A stretch of 25,973 nucleotides of DNA, taken from positions 1-25,973 of the IMG/VR virus record IMGVR_UViG_3300008050_000268; one strand, given 5' to 3'. Within the stretch, counting starts at the first letter, position 1. Every line of letters begins with the position of its first letter. Below the pieces are notes generated by a model that saw nothing but the letters and a program-made list of their open reading frames with translations, was not told the DNA's origin and did not search any database. Positions 1 through 8,044 of this stretch are shown piece by piece. The translations under genes and the position numbers were made by a program. The stretch is from a virus.

Positions 1-8
1 AAAGTAAT

Positions 9-1679
9 ATGAAAATAAAATCTGTAGAATTTAAAAACTTTGCAAGTTACGGAAATCGTACACAAGTAATCGAGTTTGATAAAGATAAAAGTGATCTTTA
101 TTTAGTTCTTGGTGGAAACGGTGCAGGTAAGAGTACACTAGCAAAAGTAATTACATACTTATGTTACGGTAAAGTAGAAGGTTCAACACTAAAGGATTTA
201 CCTAATAGAGTCAATAGCGCTCTTTGGGGTAAGATACATTTAGAATCTAAAAACAATACAGTTGAAATAGAAAGAGGAATTAATCCTGGTATTTTTAATG
301 TAAAAATAAATGGATCCGAATATGATGTTGCAGGTAAAGTAAATTTACAAGATTTTTTAGAAACGGAAATTTATGAAATACCTTACCATGTATTTAAGAA
401 TGTAATTATTTTATCTGTAAATGATTTTAAGTCTTTTATTACAATGTCACCTTATGATAAGAAAAGAATTATAGATAAGATATTTGGATTTTCTATCATT
501 AATGAAATGGCTGAAGCTGTTAAAGAAAAGAGAAGATCTATTATCGAGGAGATCCGAACTTATGATGATGAAATAAGAACTCTTAATGAATCAATAGAAT
601 CTGTAATTGATAAGATAAAACATTTTGAGAAGGTTAGTAAAAACAAAGATGCTGAAAGAATTAAAGTTCTTAAGGAAAAGTTATTGCAACTAAATGAAAA
701 TAGAAAAAAGTTAAAAGATCTCACGTCTGCAACAAAGGTTAACTTAGAAAAATTAGATGAAAATTCAAGAAAGCAAAACAATAAAAAATCAACATTAAAT
801 TCCAAAATTAATACTGTTAAGAAAGAACTTAAGCTGTATGAAAACAATGAATGCCCTACCTGTACAGCTCCTCTTAATTCTGATTTTCATTTAGATATTA
901 AAAAAGAAAAACAAGATTCATTAGATTCTTTGTTTATTAAATGGAATCAAATAAAGGAAGATGCAGAAAAAGCCGAGGGTGAACTAGTAGATCTTAGACA
1001 AAAAGGTAGAAAGATACATGTTAAGGTTGGTCAATTAGAAACTCAGATGGAAGCCATTAAAGATAAACTAATTGAAATGGCTGATAAAGATGAATCTGAA
1101 TCTGGGTCTCATCTTAAACAATTAGTAAAAGATTTTAAAAATAGGAAGGATGATAAATCAACAGGTAAGTTAAAAAGTGAAGGCCAAGATTATTATCTAA
1201 CTATCCTAGAAAACATTATGGGTGAAAATGGAATTAAGAACTTAGCAGTAAGATCTATACTCCCCTCCTTTAATAGCCACATTCAATTAATGGGAAGAGA
1301 AATGGGAATACCGTTTGGGATTAGATTTAATGAAAAGTTTTATTGTTCTCTCCATCATTTAGGAACGGAGATTAGCCCCAAGACTCTAAGTACAGGTGAA
1401 AAGAAAAAAGTTGATTTTGTAATTATCATGGCTTTAATGAAAATGATTAAGGTTAGGTTTCCATCATTAAATATTTTATTCTTGGATGAAATCTTCTCAT
1501 CTATTGACTCCGACGGTGTCTACCATATAATTAACATACTTCATAATACAATTCAAGATATAGGCCTTAATACATTTGTTATCAACCATACAGTTTTACC
1601 GAGTGAATATTTTGATAAAAAGATAGAAATTACTAAAGATGGTGGCTTTAGTGAATTTAACATTGAATCTATTGGATAA
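9..1679 (+). CDS. 46: Recombination endonuclease subunit gp46 (SbcC/Rad50-like ATPase)
   Basis: Large subunit of the T4-type gp46/gp47 nuclease complex, which processes DNA ends for recombination-dependent replication and degrades host DNA. Seen in the 556-aa product: Walker A GGNGAGKST at residues 35-43; a long Lys/Glu-rich coiled coil (about 165-375) broken by a zinc-hook CPTC at 282-285; an ABC signature LSTGEKKK at 460-467; and Walker B LFLDE at 490-494. The length is close to T4 gp46 (about 560 aa, from memory). The ATG at 9 follows a TAA at 5-7 that may end an upstream gene; its usual partner gp47 would be expected there, outside the window. No late-promoter motif is visible in the 8 bases available. 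The family call is secure; SbcC is the cellular equivalent. Confidence 0.93.
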   Translation: MKIKSVEFKNFASYGNRTQVIEFDKDKSDLYLVLGGNGAGKSTLAKVITYLCYGKVEGSTLKDLPNRVNSALWGKIHLESKNNTVEIERGINPGIFNVKINGSEYDVAGKVNLQDFLETEIYEIPYHVFKNVIILSVNDFKSFITMSPYDKKRIIDKIFGFSIINEMAEAVKEKRRSIIEEIRTYDDEIRTLNESIESVIDKIKHFEKVSKNKDAERIKVLKEKLLQLNENRKKLKDLTSATKVNLEKLDENSRKQNNKKSTLNSKINTVKKELKLYENNECPTCTAPLNSDFHLDIKKEKQDSLDSLFIKWNQIKEDAEKAEGELVDLRQKGRKIHVKVGQLETQMEAIKDKLIEMADKDESESGSHLKQLVKDFKNRKDDKSTGKLKSEGQDYYLTILENIMGENGIKNLAVRSILPSFNSHIQLMGREMGIPFGIRFNEKFYCSLHHLGTEISPKTLSTGEKKKVDFVIIMALMKMIKVRFPSLNILFLDEIFSSIDSDGVYHIINILHNTIQDIGLNTFVINHTVLPSEYFDKKIEITKDGGFSEFNIESIG

Positions 1680-1683
1680 ATAG

Positions 1684-1691
1684 TATATAAA
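1684..1691 (+). promoter_or_regulatory. Late-type promoter element TATATAAA
   Basis: The element TATATAAACAAA lies 21 bases before the ATG at 1705 and matches the repeated element upstream of most transcription units here. There is no recognisable -35 box. By analogy with the T4 late promoter TATAAATA it is probably read by the gp55-type sigma factor encoded at 4906. Confidence 0.6.
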
Positions 1692-1704
1692 CAAAGTGTA
1701 ATGC

Positions 1705-2661
1705 ATGTCATCTTATAACCAAGAATTTAACAAGGATAATACTATACTTAGGTACTTAGTGGTAGGTATGCTAGCTGAGCTTAGTAAAAAGGTTTACTAT
1801 TATAATCAAATAGATGAGGATACTCTGAAAAAAATAGAAGTCCCTTTCTTCTATTCAATATCTGGAAATGAAAGGTTTCTTTTAGATAATTTTATGTTTG
1901 ATGCCGAAAAGGCAGGCAAAGCAATTGGAGACTATGAAGTAGTACCAAGAGGTATAGTACAGATGAATTCATTAGCTATTGACTCAAGTGCACAAACTAA
2001 TAAATTTACAAGAGCAGAGTTTGTTAGAGAGTGGGAAGGTGTTTTAAAAACCTTTTCTTTAATGACCAACTTTTTACCGGTTACATTAGGATTCAGTGTA
2101 ACATTAATATGTTCTAATAATTTAGAAATGTTAAAGGTTAGTGAATCTATAATGAGTAAACTGTATAAAGGTACTTTATTTAATTGTGACCTAGGTATGT
2201 TTAGGGTAAATGCAGCAATGATAGTACCAGAAGATTATTCACAAGATAGATTATTCGAATGGGGATTAAATGACAAAAAAGAATTTCAAGTTACTTTTGA
2301 TATGGAATTACAATCATTTATGCCAGTGTTTGAAAGCGGTATTTTACTATCTGAAATTGATTTTATTACCAAGGAGGCTATTAAATCTAATCCAAATTCT
2401 GCAGGTGTAGGGCAATTAAGATGTGACAGTAATGGTAATATGGGTATCTATTTTGGTGGTGTATTTCAGAAGTTTAACTTTACTGATGATAACATACAGG
2501 TAGCACCAAATACCAACATGTTAAGTAATCAATCATATAACACAACCACAAGTAAGGAAGTTGGTGGTCCTTATGATGAAAGGGAGATAGATTCATCTCC
2601 TCCCCCAGTAGAACCGAGTGATAGCAAGATTTATAGAAATGCTGGCAACGATGAAGGATAA
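1705..2661 (+). CDS. Probable tail sheath stabiliser / tail completion protein (gp15-like)
   Basis: In T4, gp15 caps the top of the contracted-type tail and joins sheath and tube to the neck. The 318-aa product shows the same order of features as I recall for T4 gp15: an N-terminal helix beginning ILRYLVVGMLAEL (position of RRYATLMGDLF in T4), then a VPFFYSISG strand (IRVPITYAS in T4), a middle segment VVPRGIVQMNSLAID (ILPRINL), a beta segment FLPVTLGFSVTLICSNNLEM followed by a VSESIMSKLY helix (ELSIFTRYEDDMFQIVEQI), and a final beta strand pair ending QSFMPVFE. The last 55 residues are Pro/Ser/Asp-rich and probably disordered. It has its own late-type promoter. This is pattern matching from memory, not an alignment; another neck or head-tail connector protein is the main alternative. 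Confidence 0.5.
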   Translation: MSSYNQEFNKDNTILRYLVVGMLAELSKKVYYYNQIDEDTLKKIEVPFFYSISGNERFLLDNFMFDAEKAGKAIGDYEVVPRGIVQMNSLAIDSSAQTNKFTRAEFVREWEGVLKTFSLMTNFLPVTLGFSVTLICSNNLEMLKVSESIMSKLYKGTLFNCDLGMFRVNAAMIVPEDYSQDRLFEWGLNDKKEFQVTFDMELQSFMPVFESGILLSEIDFITKEAIKSNPNSAGVGQLRCDSNGNMGIYFGGVFQKFNFTDDNIQVAPNTNMLSNQSYNTTTSKEVGGPYDEREIDSSPPPVEPSDSKIYRNAGNDEG

Positions 2662-2681
2662 TTAACTCTAAGTTCTTAGAA

Positions 2682-2689
2682 TATATAAA
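2682..2689 (+). promoter_or_regulatory. Late-type promoter element TATATAAA
   Basis: GAATATATAAAACAAA lies here, with TATATAAA starting 27 bases before the ATG at 2709. It matches the window-wide late element and has no -35 box. Confidence 0.6.
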
Positions 2690-2708
2690 ACAAATCAAAT
2701 TCTATAAT

Positions 2709-4811
2709 ATGGAAAAAGTTATTAAAGAAGGACAAACTCAAGTTTACGCAGGCGGTGCAATTGACCGTCAATATGGTGTTAACACTGATGCTCCTTACCT
2801 TAATTCACCACCACAACAATTAATTGACATTGTTGGAGTTTTATTTACACAAAGCGGTAAAACAAAACTAGATGGTAAAAATGGTAAAATAGTTGAAGGT
2901 GGACCAATGACGGATGCACAAGTACTTGCAACTCTTGTAGGTATGGGAACTCCGCAACAATTAGCAATGAGTGCTATTAATGCCTTCAAAGGAAATCAAA
3001 CAGAAATTACAGAACATAATAATAAACAAAAAAATCATAACGAAATGAAATTTACAATCGCTGAACTGCACGAAAATGTTATGAAGAGCATGGAGGCTTT
3101 AAAGGTAATGAATTCGGATAATTCCAGAGTTTCTTATACTGCTAAGAATGCCCTTAACATTTTACAAGAATCTCTAAAGGCATTCCCTATGAGGTTTAAA
3201 AACGAAGAAACTGAAGTAATCAGTGAAGAAATAGAAAATAGTGTTAATCCTATGCTTAAGTTTAGTATTGCTAAACAACTTCACAGAGACTTAGCTGCTT
3301 CAGATTGGATTAATCCAATCAAGGAATTAAGATCATATATATCTGATGTCTATTCTGATGCCAAATGGTCTTTCAGAATATCTGAGGCTATTGAAAGAAC
3401 AAGAACACAAAGAGGTAAAATGTATGAAGGTCTTGGAAATGATTTAGAAGGCTTATTAACAGAATCTTCTGATACTATTAAATCTAAGTTTTCTGCTATT
3501 GCTGCAAAGAACCCATGGTCAATGGATTGTAAAGCAATTATTAATGAAATGAAAGCTGAAGATAATAAAGCTGCTTCAAATGGTGGTGGAGTTATTTCTA
3601 CTATTCTTTCACCAGTTTTAGAATCAGAAAACGGTTTAACATTCCACTTACATGGAAAGAATTATAATTTTGATGGAAAAACAATTTCAGAAACAGAAGT
3701 TAAAGACCCAAGATTCTTTGATGTATTAGAAGGTCTAGGCATGTTTAAAAATACTAACGGTACTTTAGTTACTTTTGGTGAAGGAAATAATAAAACTTTA
3801 GAATACAATTTAACTGAAGGTACTATTAAATTAGGAAAGACTGATTTATCAAATGCTAGTATAATTGAATTAAAGGAAGCATTGCTTGCAACTAATTTCT
3901 TTGGTTATAGAAACCAATGGAAAATTGATAAGGCATGTAAATTCTTTGAATCTGCTGAACTACTTGCTGAAATGGATAACTTTACAAATATTACTTCATC
4001 TGAATTTAAAGACTTATTTTTAACTATGATTGCTGTTGGTGCTGGTAATGCTCACATAGGTGAAGGAATCTACATTAATAAAGTTAATCTTGGAATGCAA
4101 ATGAATGAAATGATATTAGTTTCTACGGCAACTGAAGCTGTTGAATTAGTAAAAGAATTTATTAATTATGATGCTTCCCAAATTCTTTCAGAAAGATTAA
4201 TCGCTGAAAATGATGAAACTGCAAAACTTAATAAATCAAGAGCTGATATTTCAGATAAGATATCTTTCTTAGAAGAAAAGAAGGCAAAGGTAAAAGAAGC
4301 TATTAATAAACTCGGTGAAACTGAGGAACTTACTGAAGCTATGAATCTTTTACAAGAAGAGATTGCTAAGTTTGAAAAATCTTTACAAGAAACTTATGAT
4401 GTAGTAACTCTAGGTGGAAATAAAGGTGATAAATCAAAAACTCATGATGGTGAAGATTACGAAGAAGAAGATGAAAAGGATGAATCAGCTAATGAAAAAT
4501 ATGATGATGTTGTATTAGGCGGAAACAAAGGTGATAAATCTAAAACTCATGATGGAGAAGATTACGAAGATGAAGATGAAAAGAAAGACGAAGCAGTAAC
4601 AGAAAAAAAAAGTCGTAACGATTATTTAAACGACGGATATGTTGAAGCTGAAGTTAATAAGAATGCCAATGGTCTTAGAAAAGGTACTGAAGTTTTTGTA
4701 AGTGCTGAAGACTATACTTCTTTAGGTGATGATGATCAATTAGAATGTATTGACCCTAAAACTGGGAAAACTACTATTTGTAACAAGAGCCAATTAAACG
4801 TTAAAATTTAA
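2709..4811 (+). CDS. Unassigned 700-aa protein, probably virion-associated, with acidic tandem repeats
   Basis: I do not recognise the family. Visible parts are: residues 1-112, Gly/Pro/Gln-rich; a very Asn/Lys/His-rich linker around 104-112; from Met113 a mostly helical region beginning MKFTIAELHENV; a mixed domain around 300-480; a coiled coil at about 490-560; two 35-residue acidic repeats at 563-632, each with the core LGGNKGDKSKTHDGEDYE; and a small C-terminal domain of about 65 residues with alternating beta-type sequence. Late-type promoter, position among structural genes and acidic tail (T4 core protein gp67 also has one) suggest a head or core component; this is inference. MKFTIAE contains a possible prohead-protease site (IxE). 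The DNA encoding the linker looks like a promoter leader (see findings), so the gene may be a fusion of two genes. A strong terminator follows. Confidence 0.8.
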   Translation: MEKVIKEGQTQVYAGGAIDRQYGVNTDAPYLNSPPQQLIDIVGVLFTQSGKTKLDGKNGKIVEGGPMTDAQVLATLVGMGTPQQLAMSAINAFKGNQTEITEHNNKQKNHNEMKFTIAELHENVMKSMEALKVMNSDNSRVSYTAKNALNILQESLKAFPMRFKNEETEVISEEIENSVNPMLKFSIAKQLHRDLAASDWINPIKELRSYISDVYSDAKWSFRISEAIERTRTQRGKMYEGLGNDLEGLLTESSDTIKSKFSAIAAKNPWSMDCKAIINEMKAEDNKAASNGGGVISTILSPVLESENGLTFHLHGKNYNFDGKTISETEVKDPRFFDVLEGLGMFKNTNGTLVTFGEGNNKTLEYNLTEGTIKLGKTDLSNASIIELKEALLATNFFGYRNQWKIDKACKFFESAELLAEMDNFTNITSSEFKDLFLTMIAVGAGNAHIGEGIYINKVNLGMQMNEMILVSTATEAVELVKEFINYDASQILSERLIAENDETAKLNKSRADISDKISFLEEKKAKVKEAINKLGETEELTEAMNLLQEEIAKFEKSLQETYDVVTLGGNKGDKSKTHDGEDYEEEDEKDESANEKYDDVVLGGNKGDKSKTHDGEDYEDEDEKKDEAVTEKKSRNDYLNDGYVEAEVNKNANGLRKGTEVFVSAEDYTSLGDDDQLECIDPKTGKTTICNKSQLNVKI
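3016..3047 (+). promoter_or_regulatory. Possible internal promoter/start inside the 700-aa gene
   Basis: ATAATAATAAACAAA at 3016-3030 is identical over 15 bases to the promoter-like sequence before gp55 at 4881-4895. An in-frame ATG (codon 113) follows at 3045. This could direct a 588-aa shorter product, or be the relic of an intergenic region absorbed into the reading frame. A-rich sequence makes chance resemblance a real possibility. Confidence 0.3.
4395..4604 (+). repeat. Tandem in-frame repeat, 2 x 105 bases (35 residues)
   Basis: Repeat 1 is 4395-4499 and repeat 2 is 4500-4604, both exactly 35 codons in the 700-aa gene. The shared core LGGNKGDKSKTHDGEDYE is identical in protein, while many third codon positions differ (GGTGGAAAT against GGCGGAAAC). 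The duplication is therefore not recent and the protein sequence appears to be kept by selection. Confidence 0.85.
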
Positions 4812-4840
4812 AACTCATAACTATGAGTATCTATTATAGA

Positions 4841-4876
4841 AAAGCCGATAGGAATAATAAACTATCGGCTTTTTTT
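4841..4876 (+). terminator. Rho-independent terminator after the 700-aa gene
   Basis: AAAGCCGATAG (4841-4851) pairs perfectly with CTATCGGCTTT (4862-4872) around a 10-base loop, 11 bp in all, and the T run continues to 4876. It separates the upstream unit from gp55, whose promoter-like sequence begins at 4878. Confidence 0.88.
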
Positions 4877-4877
4877 G

Positions 4878-4895
4878 TATATAATAATAAACAAA
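4878..4895 (+). promoter_or_regulatory. Variant late-type promoter for gp55
   Basis: TATATAATAATAAACAAA lies directly after the terminator T run and 28 bases before the gp55 ATG. It keeps the TATATAA start and the AAACAAA end of the common element but has extra AT-rich bases between them. It could mean autoregulation by gp55 or a different promoter class. Confidence 0.45.
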
Positions 4896-4905
4896 CAGTT
4901 ATGAT

Positions 4906-5271
4906 ATGGCAAGAAAAAGAAACTACCTAAATAATAGAGATCTTTTAGAAGAAATAATTAAATCTAAAGAGTTGGATGAGCTTACCCCAAAGGCATTAGA
5001 GTTTCTAATGTTATTAGCTGATAAGTGTTCCAGAAAATTATCCTATGCAAACCCTGATGATAGACAAGACTGTATAGCATCGGCTTATATGGATTTATTT
5101 AAATATTGGAGAAATTTTAATCCTGAAAAATCTACTAATGCATTTGCTTATTTCACAGAGATATGTAAAAGAGGATTTGCTAAAGGTTGGAATAAACTCC
5201 ATCCTAGAAAATATGCAGGAACAGTTTCTATTAATGGTAGTGCTGATAGTGATGGTATTTATACAATATAA
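4906..5271 (+). CDS. 55: Late-transcription sigma factor gp55
   Basis: Small sigma-70-family factor that steers host RNA polymerase to late promoters, in T4 together with coactivator gp33 and the sliding clamp gp45. The 121-aa product carries the N-terminal NYLNNRDLLEEIIKS segment that matches NYVNNKELLQAIIDW of T4 gp55, then a sigma region-2-like block from about residue 40 to 105: LLADKCSRKLSY, then DDRQDCIASAYMDLFKYWRNF, then FNPEKSTNAFAYFTEICKRGF. It is shorter than T4 gp55 (about 185 aa) because the C-terminal tail is missing; that tail contacts the clamp in T4, so clamp contact may differ here. It is first in a unit with gp4 and the 191-aa gene (2-base gap, then a TAATG overlap). The TATATAAA elements across this window are its likely targets. 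Confidence 0.85.
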   Translation: MARKRNYLNNRDLLEEIIKSKELDELTPKALEFLMLLADKCSRKLSYANPDDRQDCIASAYMDLFKYWRNFNPEKSTNAFAYFTEICKRGFAKGWNKLHPRKYAGTVSINGSADSDGIYTI

Positions 5272-5273
5272 TA

Positions 5274-5753
5274 ATGAGTATCAAGAAGGTAAAACCAACC
5301 CCTCGTTCAGGATATAAGCAAGGTTATTATAAACCTATTAATCCACAAAAGTATATAGGGGAACATCCGATTATATACAGAAGTAGTTGGGAGAGGAAAT
5401 TTTGTCATTGGTGCGATCATAATGAAGAAGTAATCAAATGGGCATCTGAACCATTCTCAGTGAAATACTTTAATATGCTAGATAAAAAGTTTCATAATTA
5501 TTATCCTGATTTTTATATGAAAATGGATAAAGGTGAAGGTATAATTGAAGAATTTGTTGTTGAAATAAAACCTAAGGCTCAATTACAAAAACCAAAAGCA
5601 CCAAAAAGAAAAACTGCAAAGGCATTAAAAAACTTCCAACATGGATATGAAACTTATGTTAGAAACCTTTGTAAAACTGAAGCATTAAACAAAATGGCAA
5701 AACAGAGAAATCTTAAAGTTATGCTTTTAACTGAAGACTCAAAATTATTCTAA
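5274..5753 (+). CDS. 4: Head completion protein gp4 (PD-(D/E)XK-like fold)
   Basis: In T4, gp4 (also called gp50) finishes the DNA-filled head before tail joining. The 159-aa product matches the T4-type pattern closely: a basic N-terminus, NPQKYIGEHPIIYRSSWE at residues 23-40 (T4: NPKKYKGNHPIIYRSSWE from memory), ending in Glu40; then PDFY with Asp79; then VVEIKPK with Glu97 and Lys99. Glu, Asp and ExK together form a TnsA/restriction-like nuclease arrangement, though nuclease activity in this family is not something the sequence proves. The C-terminal 60 residues are Lys-rich. The start at 5274 lies 2 bases after the gp55 stop, and the stop overlaps the next ATG as TAATG, which suggests translational coupling. 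Confidence 0.87.
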   Translation: MSIKKVKPTPRSGYKQGYYKPINPQKYIGEHPIIYRSSWERKFCHWCDHNEEVIKWASEPFSVKYFNMLDKKFHNYYPDFYMKMDKGEGIIEEFVVEIKPKAQLQKPKAPKRKTAKALKNFQHGYETYVRNLCKTEALNKMAKQRNLKVMLLTEDSKLF

Positions 5754-6328
5754 TGGCAATAGTAGGATCCTTTCAAGAAGATTTAGATATTTACCTTGCA
5801 GATTATAAAGGTAGAACTGGTGCGTCTAAACAATCAGATAAAGAATTAAAGAGTATAGGTAGTATCGCTAAAGGTACATTAGAAAATGGAAAAATGTATT
5901 CTTTTGAATATTTTACACCTGATGAAACTTTTTATGATACATACCCAATAGTATTAGGTCTAGGTAAAAGTATTGATAATCACCAATTGGCTGTAAATCT
6001 ACATTACATTCCTTATGATGCTAGAATACCTTTCATCTCGGATGTAGTAAGATCTTTTAATAATGTTATCAGTTCATCAGTAAATAAATCACCAGGTAAT
6101 CCTAGTGCTCAACAGAGATTAAGTGAATTTACTTATGATAATTTAAAGAAATCATTAGGTAGAAAATATAATCTTACTTATGCGGTAAGACAATATAGAA
6201 TGGATAGAATAAGAAAACCAAGGATGTTAGGTTATGAAGATTGGTATATAGGTGCCGTTAATAATCAAAACCATTTCTTTGGAGGAAATATAAATGAGGC
6301 ACAAGCATTATATTACAAGAATATATAA
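5753..6328 (+). CDS. Conserved T4-superfamily protein, 191 aa, probably head/neck or baseplate
   Basis: The middle of the protein carries GKMYSFEYF, then YDTYPIVLGLGK, then LAVNLHYIPYDAR (about residues 47-91). I know this pattern (YYDxFPLV followed by LNLHYLP) from uncharacterised structural proteins of marine T4-like phages, but cannot tie it to a numbered T4 gene. The C-terminal half is basic (SLGRKYNLTYAVRQYRMDRIRKPR). In T4 the neighbours of gene 4 are 2 and 53, so gp2 (DNA end protector) or gp53 (baseplate wedge) were considered; the LysM-like segment expected in gp53 is not visible. Its start overlaps the gp4 stop by one base, and its stop codon lies inside the next promoter element at 6322. 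Confidence 0.75.
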   Translation: MAIVGSFQEDLDIYLADYKGRTGASKQSDKELKSIGSIAKGTLENGKMYSFEYFTPDETFYDTYPIVLGLGKSIDNHQLAVNLHYIPYDARIPFISDVVRSFNNVISSSVNKSPGNPSAQQRLSEFTYDNLKKSLGRKYNLTYAVRQYRMDRIRKPRMLGYEDWYIGAVNNQNHFFGGNINEAQALYYKNI

Positions 6329-6329
6329 A
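6322..6329 (+). promoter_or_regulatory. Late-type promoter element TATATAAA
   Basis: GAATATATAAACAAT starts 27 bases before the portal ATG at 6349. The TAA stop of the preceding gene (6326-6328) lies inside the element, so coding and promoter sequence overlap. Confidence 0.6.
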
Positions 6330-6348
6330 CAATAAAAGATAGAACAAT

Positions 6349-7998
6349 ATGGCAGGTTTTACTGACAGAAGAGGACCCTTAAGTACCGGGAATCCTGTAA
6401 GGAAGATTTTAAAGGATCTTTCTAATTTAGGCATGGCTTACGATGATATGATTATCCGTAATTCTCGTGCAGTAGGTTTCACTGAAAATCAAATGGGTTA
6501 TACCTTTAATCCAATGGGCTCTGATGCCGATGATATGTATAGCGCATTTGCTGCACTATCATTAACAGATACTACAATGAAAAAGAATATCTCTATTTTT
6601 GATAGGGATTATGAAAGAAAGAGAGACCAACTTAGAGAATACGCAGTACAAGATGAAATAGAAGATATCTTAGATGTAATCACAGATGAAGCAATTGTAT
6701 TTGATGAATCTAACTTTATGGCGTATGGTGATTTTCACGGTCATATTGCAAGTTCTATTGAAGATGAAATTGGAGATGTATATAATAATCTATACAATTA
6801 CTTTGGTTTTAATGATTCTGTACAACCTTGGAATTATTTTAGAAAATGGTTAGTAGATGGGTTCTTGGCATTTGAGATAGTTTATAATGATAAACAGACA
6901 GAGATTATAGGATTTAAAGAATTGGATCCTATTTCCTTAATGCCAGGTATTGATACTGACACTGGAAAGAAGCAATGGGTACAGTACCAAGGGCAGGGTG
7001 CTAAAGAAAGAAAGCTATGGGATTCACAAATCATTTATCTTTCTTATTCTTCGATTAACTCACCAATGAGAATATCTTATGTTGAAAGATTAATAAGATC
7101 ATTTAATCTTTTAAGAATAATGGAAACGACTAGAATTATCTGGGCTGTTTCTAATGCTTCATTTAAAACTCAGTTTATTATACCTGTCGGTGGTAAATCT
7201 AAGACTAGGGCAAAGCAATCACTTGCACAGCTAATGAATTCTTACCGAGAGGTAGTTGATTTTAACCAAGAGAGTGGTGAAATCGTAACTAATGGAAAAC
7301 CAATGATGCCATTTAATAAGGAATATTGGTTACCTTCAAAGGATGGTGAATCTCCAGAAATTAGTACAATCGGTGGTGATGGACCAGATCTTGGTGATAC
7401 TGAATCTCTTAAGTATTTTGCTGATAGATTAAAAATGGCTTCTAAGATTCCTTTCTCAAGGTTTGATAAGGAAGGTGGAAATACATATGATATGGATGCC
7501 AGTGGAATGTTAAGAGACGAGATCAAATTTTCTAAATTCATTGATCGCTTAAGATCCATATTCCAAGAAATACTAGTTAAACCGATGTATCTTCAAATGT
7601 GCATCAATCATCCAGAGTTAACAAATGACGTTTCTTTTAAATCAGGCTTAGGGCTTAATTTCGTTAAGGATAATGTGTTTGAGGAAATGAAAGAAATGGA
7701 ATTACAGACAAAGCGAGTTGATTTTATTGGTAACTTAAAAACTCAATTAAGTACAATGACTGCTGAAATGGAGGAAATTCCATACTTCGATTTAGGATTC
7801 TTGGTTAAGAGATACGGTGGATTTACTCGTGAGGATTTAAAGGCTAATGCCAGAGCTAAAGAAAGAGCTGATTTAGAGAAGGAAGGATTTGCTGAAGGTG
7901 ATATTGAAAAGATCCTTTTAGGTGCTGATAAGGCAGATTTTAAACCAGAAGAAAAAGCAGGAGGGGTTGATGAAGATCCATTAGCAGACCTTGGATAA
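6349..7998 (+). CDS. 20: Portal vertex protein gp20
   Basis: Twelve subunits of this protein form the ring at one capsid vertex through which gp17 pumps DNA and to which the neck attaches. The 549-aa product (T4: 524) has the conserved N-terminal block REYAVQDEIEDILDVITDEA at about residues 103-122, a clip/stem region with IGFKELDPISLMPG, LPSKDGESPEISTIGGDGPD, then LKYFADRLKMASKIPFSRFD (about 355-374), a signature stretch of T4-type portals, and DEIKFSKFIDRLR. The acidic C-terminus (last ~20 residues) is probably disordered. It starts its own unit behind a late-type promoter and leads the order portal - protease/scaffold - capsid; T4 has 20-67-68-21-22-23, so genes equivalent to 67 and 68 are not seen between them. 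Confidence 0.92.
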   Translation: MAGFTDRRGPLSTGNPVRKILKDLSNLGMAYDDMIIRNSRAVGFTENQMGYTFNPMGSDADDMYSAFAALSLTDTTMKKNISIFDRDYERKRDQLREYAVQDEIEDILDVITDEAIVFDESNFMAYGDFHGHIASSIEDEIGDVYNNLYNYFGFNDSVQPWNYFRKWLVDGFLAFEIVYNDKQTEIIGFKELDPISLMPGIDTDTGKKQWVQYQGQGAKERKLWDSQIIYLSYSSINSPMRISYVERLIRSFNLLRIMETTRIIWAVSNASFKTQFIIPVGGKSKTRAKQSLAQLMNSYREVVDFNQESGEIVTNGKPMMPFNKEYWLPSKDGESPEISTIGGDGPDLGDTESLKYFADRLKMASKIPFSRFDKEGGNTYDMDASGMLRDEIKFSKFIDRLRSIFQEILVKPMYLQMCINHPELTNDVSFKSGLGLNFVKDNVFEEMKEMELQTKRVDFIGNLKTQLSTMTAEMEEIPYFDLGFLVKRYGGFTREDLKANARAKERADLEKEGFAEGDIEKILLGADKADFKPEEKAGGVDEDPLADLG

Positions 7999-8018
7999 AA
8001 ACTCCACAAAGATTGTAA

Positions 8019-8026
8019 TATATAAA
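8019..8026 (+). promoter_or_regulatory. Late-type promoter element TATATAAA
   Basis: GTAATATATAAATCAAA starts its TATATAAA core 26 bases before the ATG at 8045, in the gap after the portal gene. It matches the window-wide element. Confidence 0.6.
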
Positions 8027-8044
8027 TCAAATAACTAGTAGAAA

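Noticed and set aside
560-847. Minus-strand frames opposite gp46 and other genes
   Set aside because: Their products are Phe/Ser/Leu-rich antisense translations of Lys/Glu-rich coiled coils and have no leaders of their own.
5753-6328. Assigning the 191-aa gene as gp53
   Set aside because: Gene order suggested it, but the LysM-like segment and N-terminal pattern expected of gp53 are absent.
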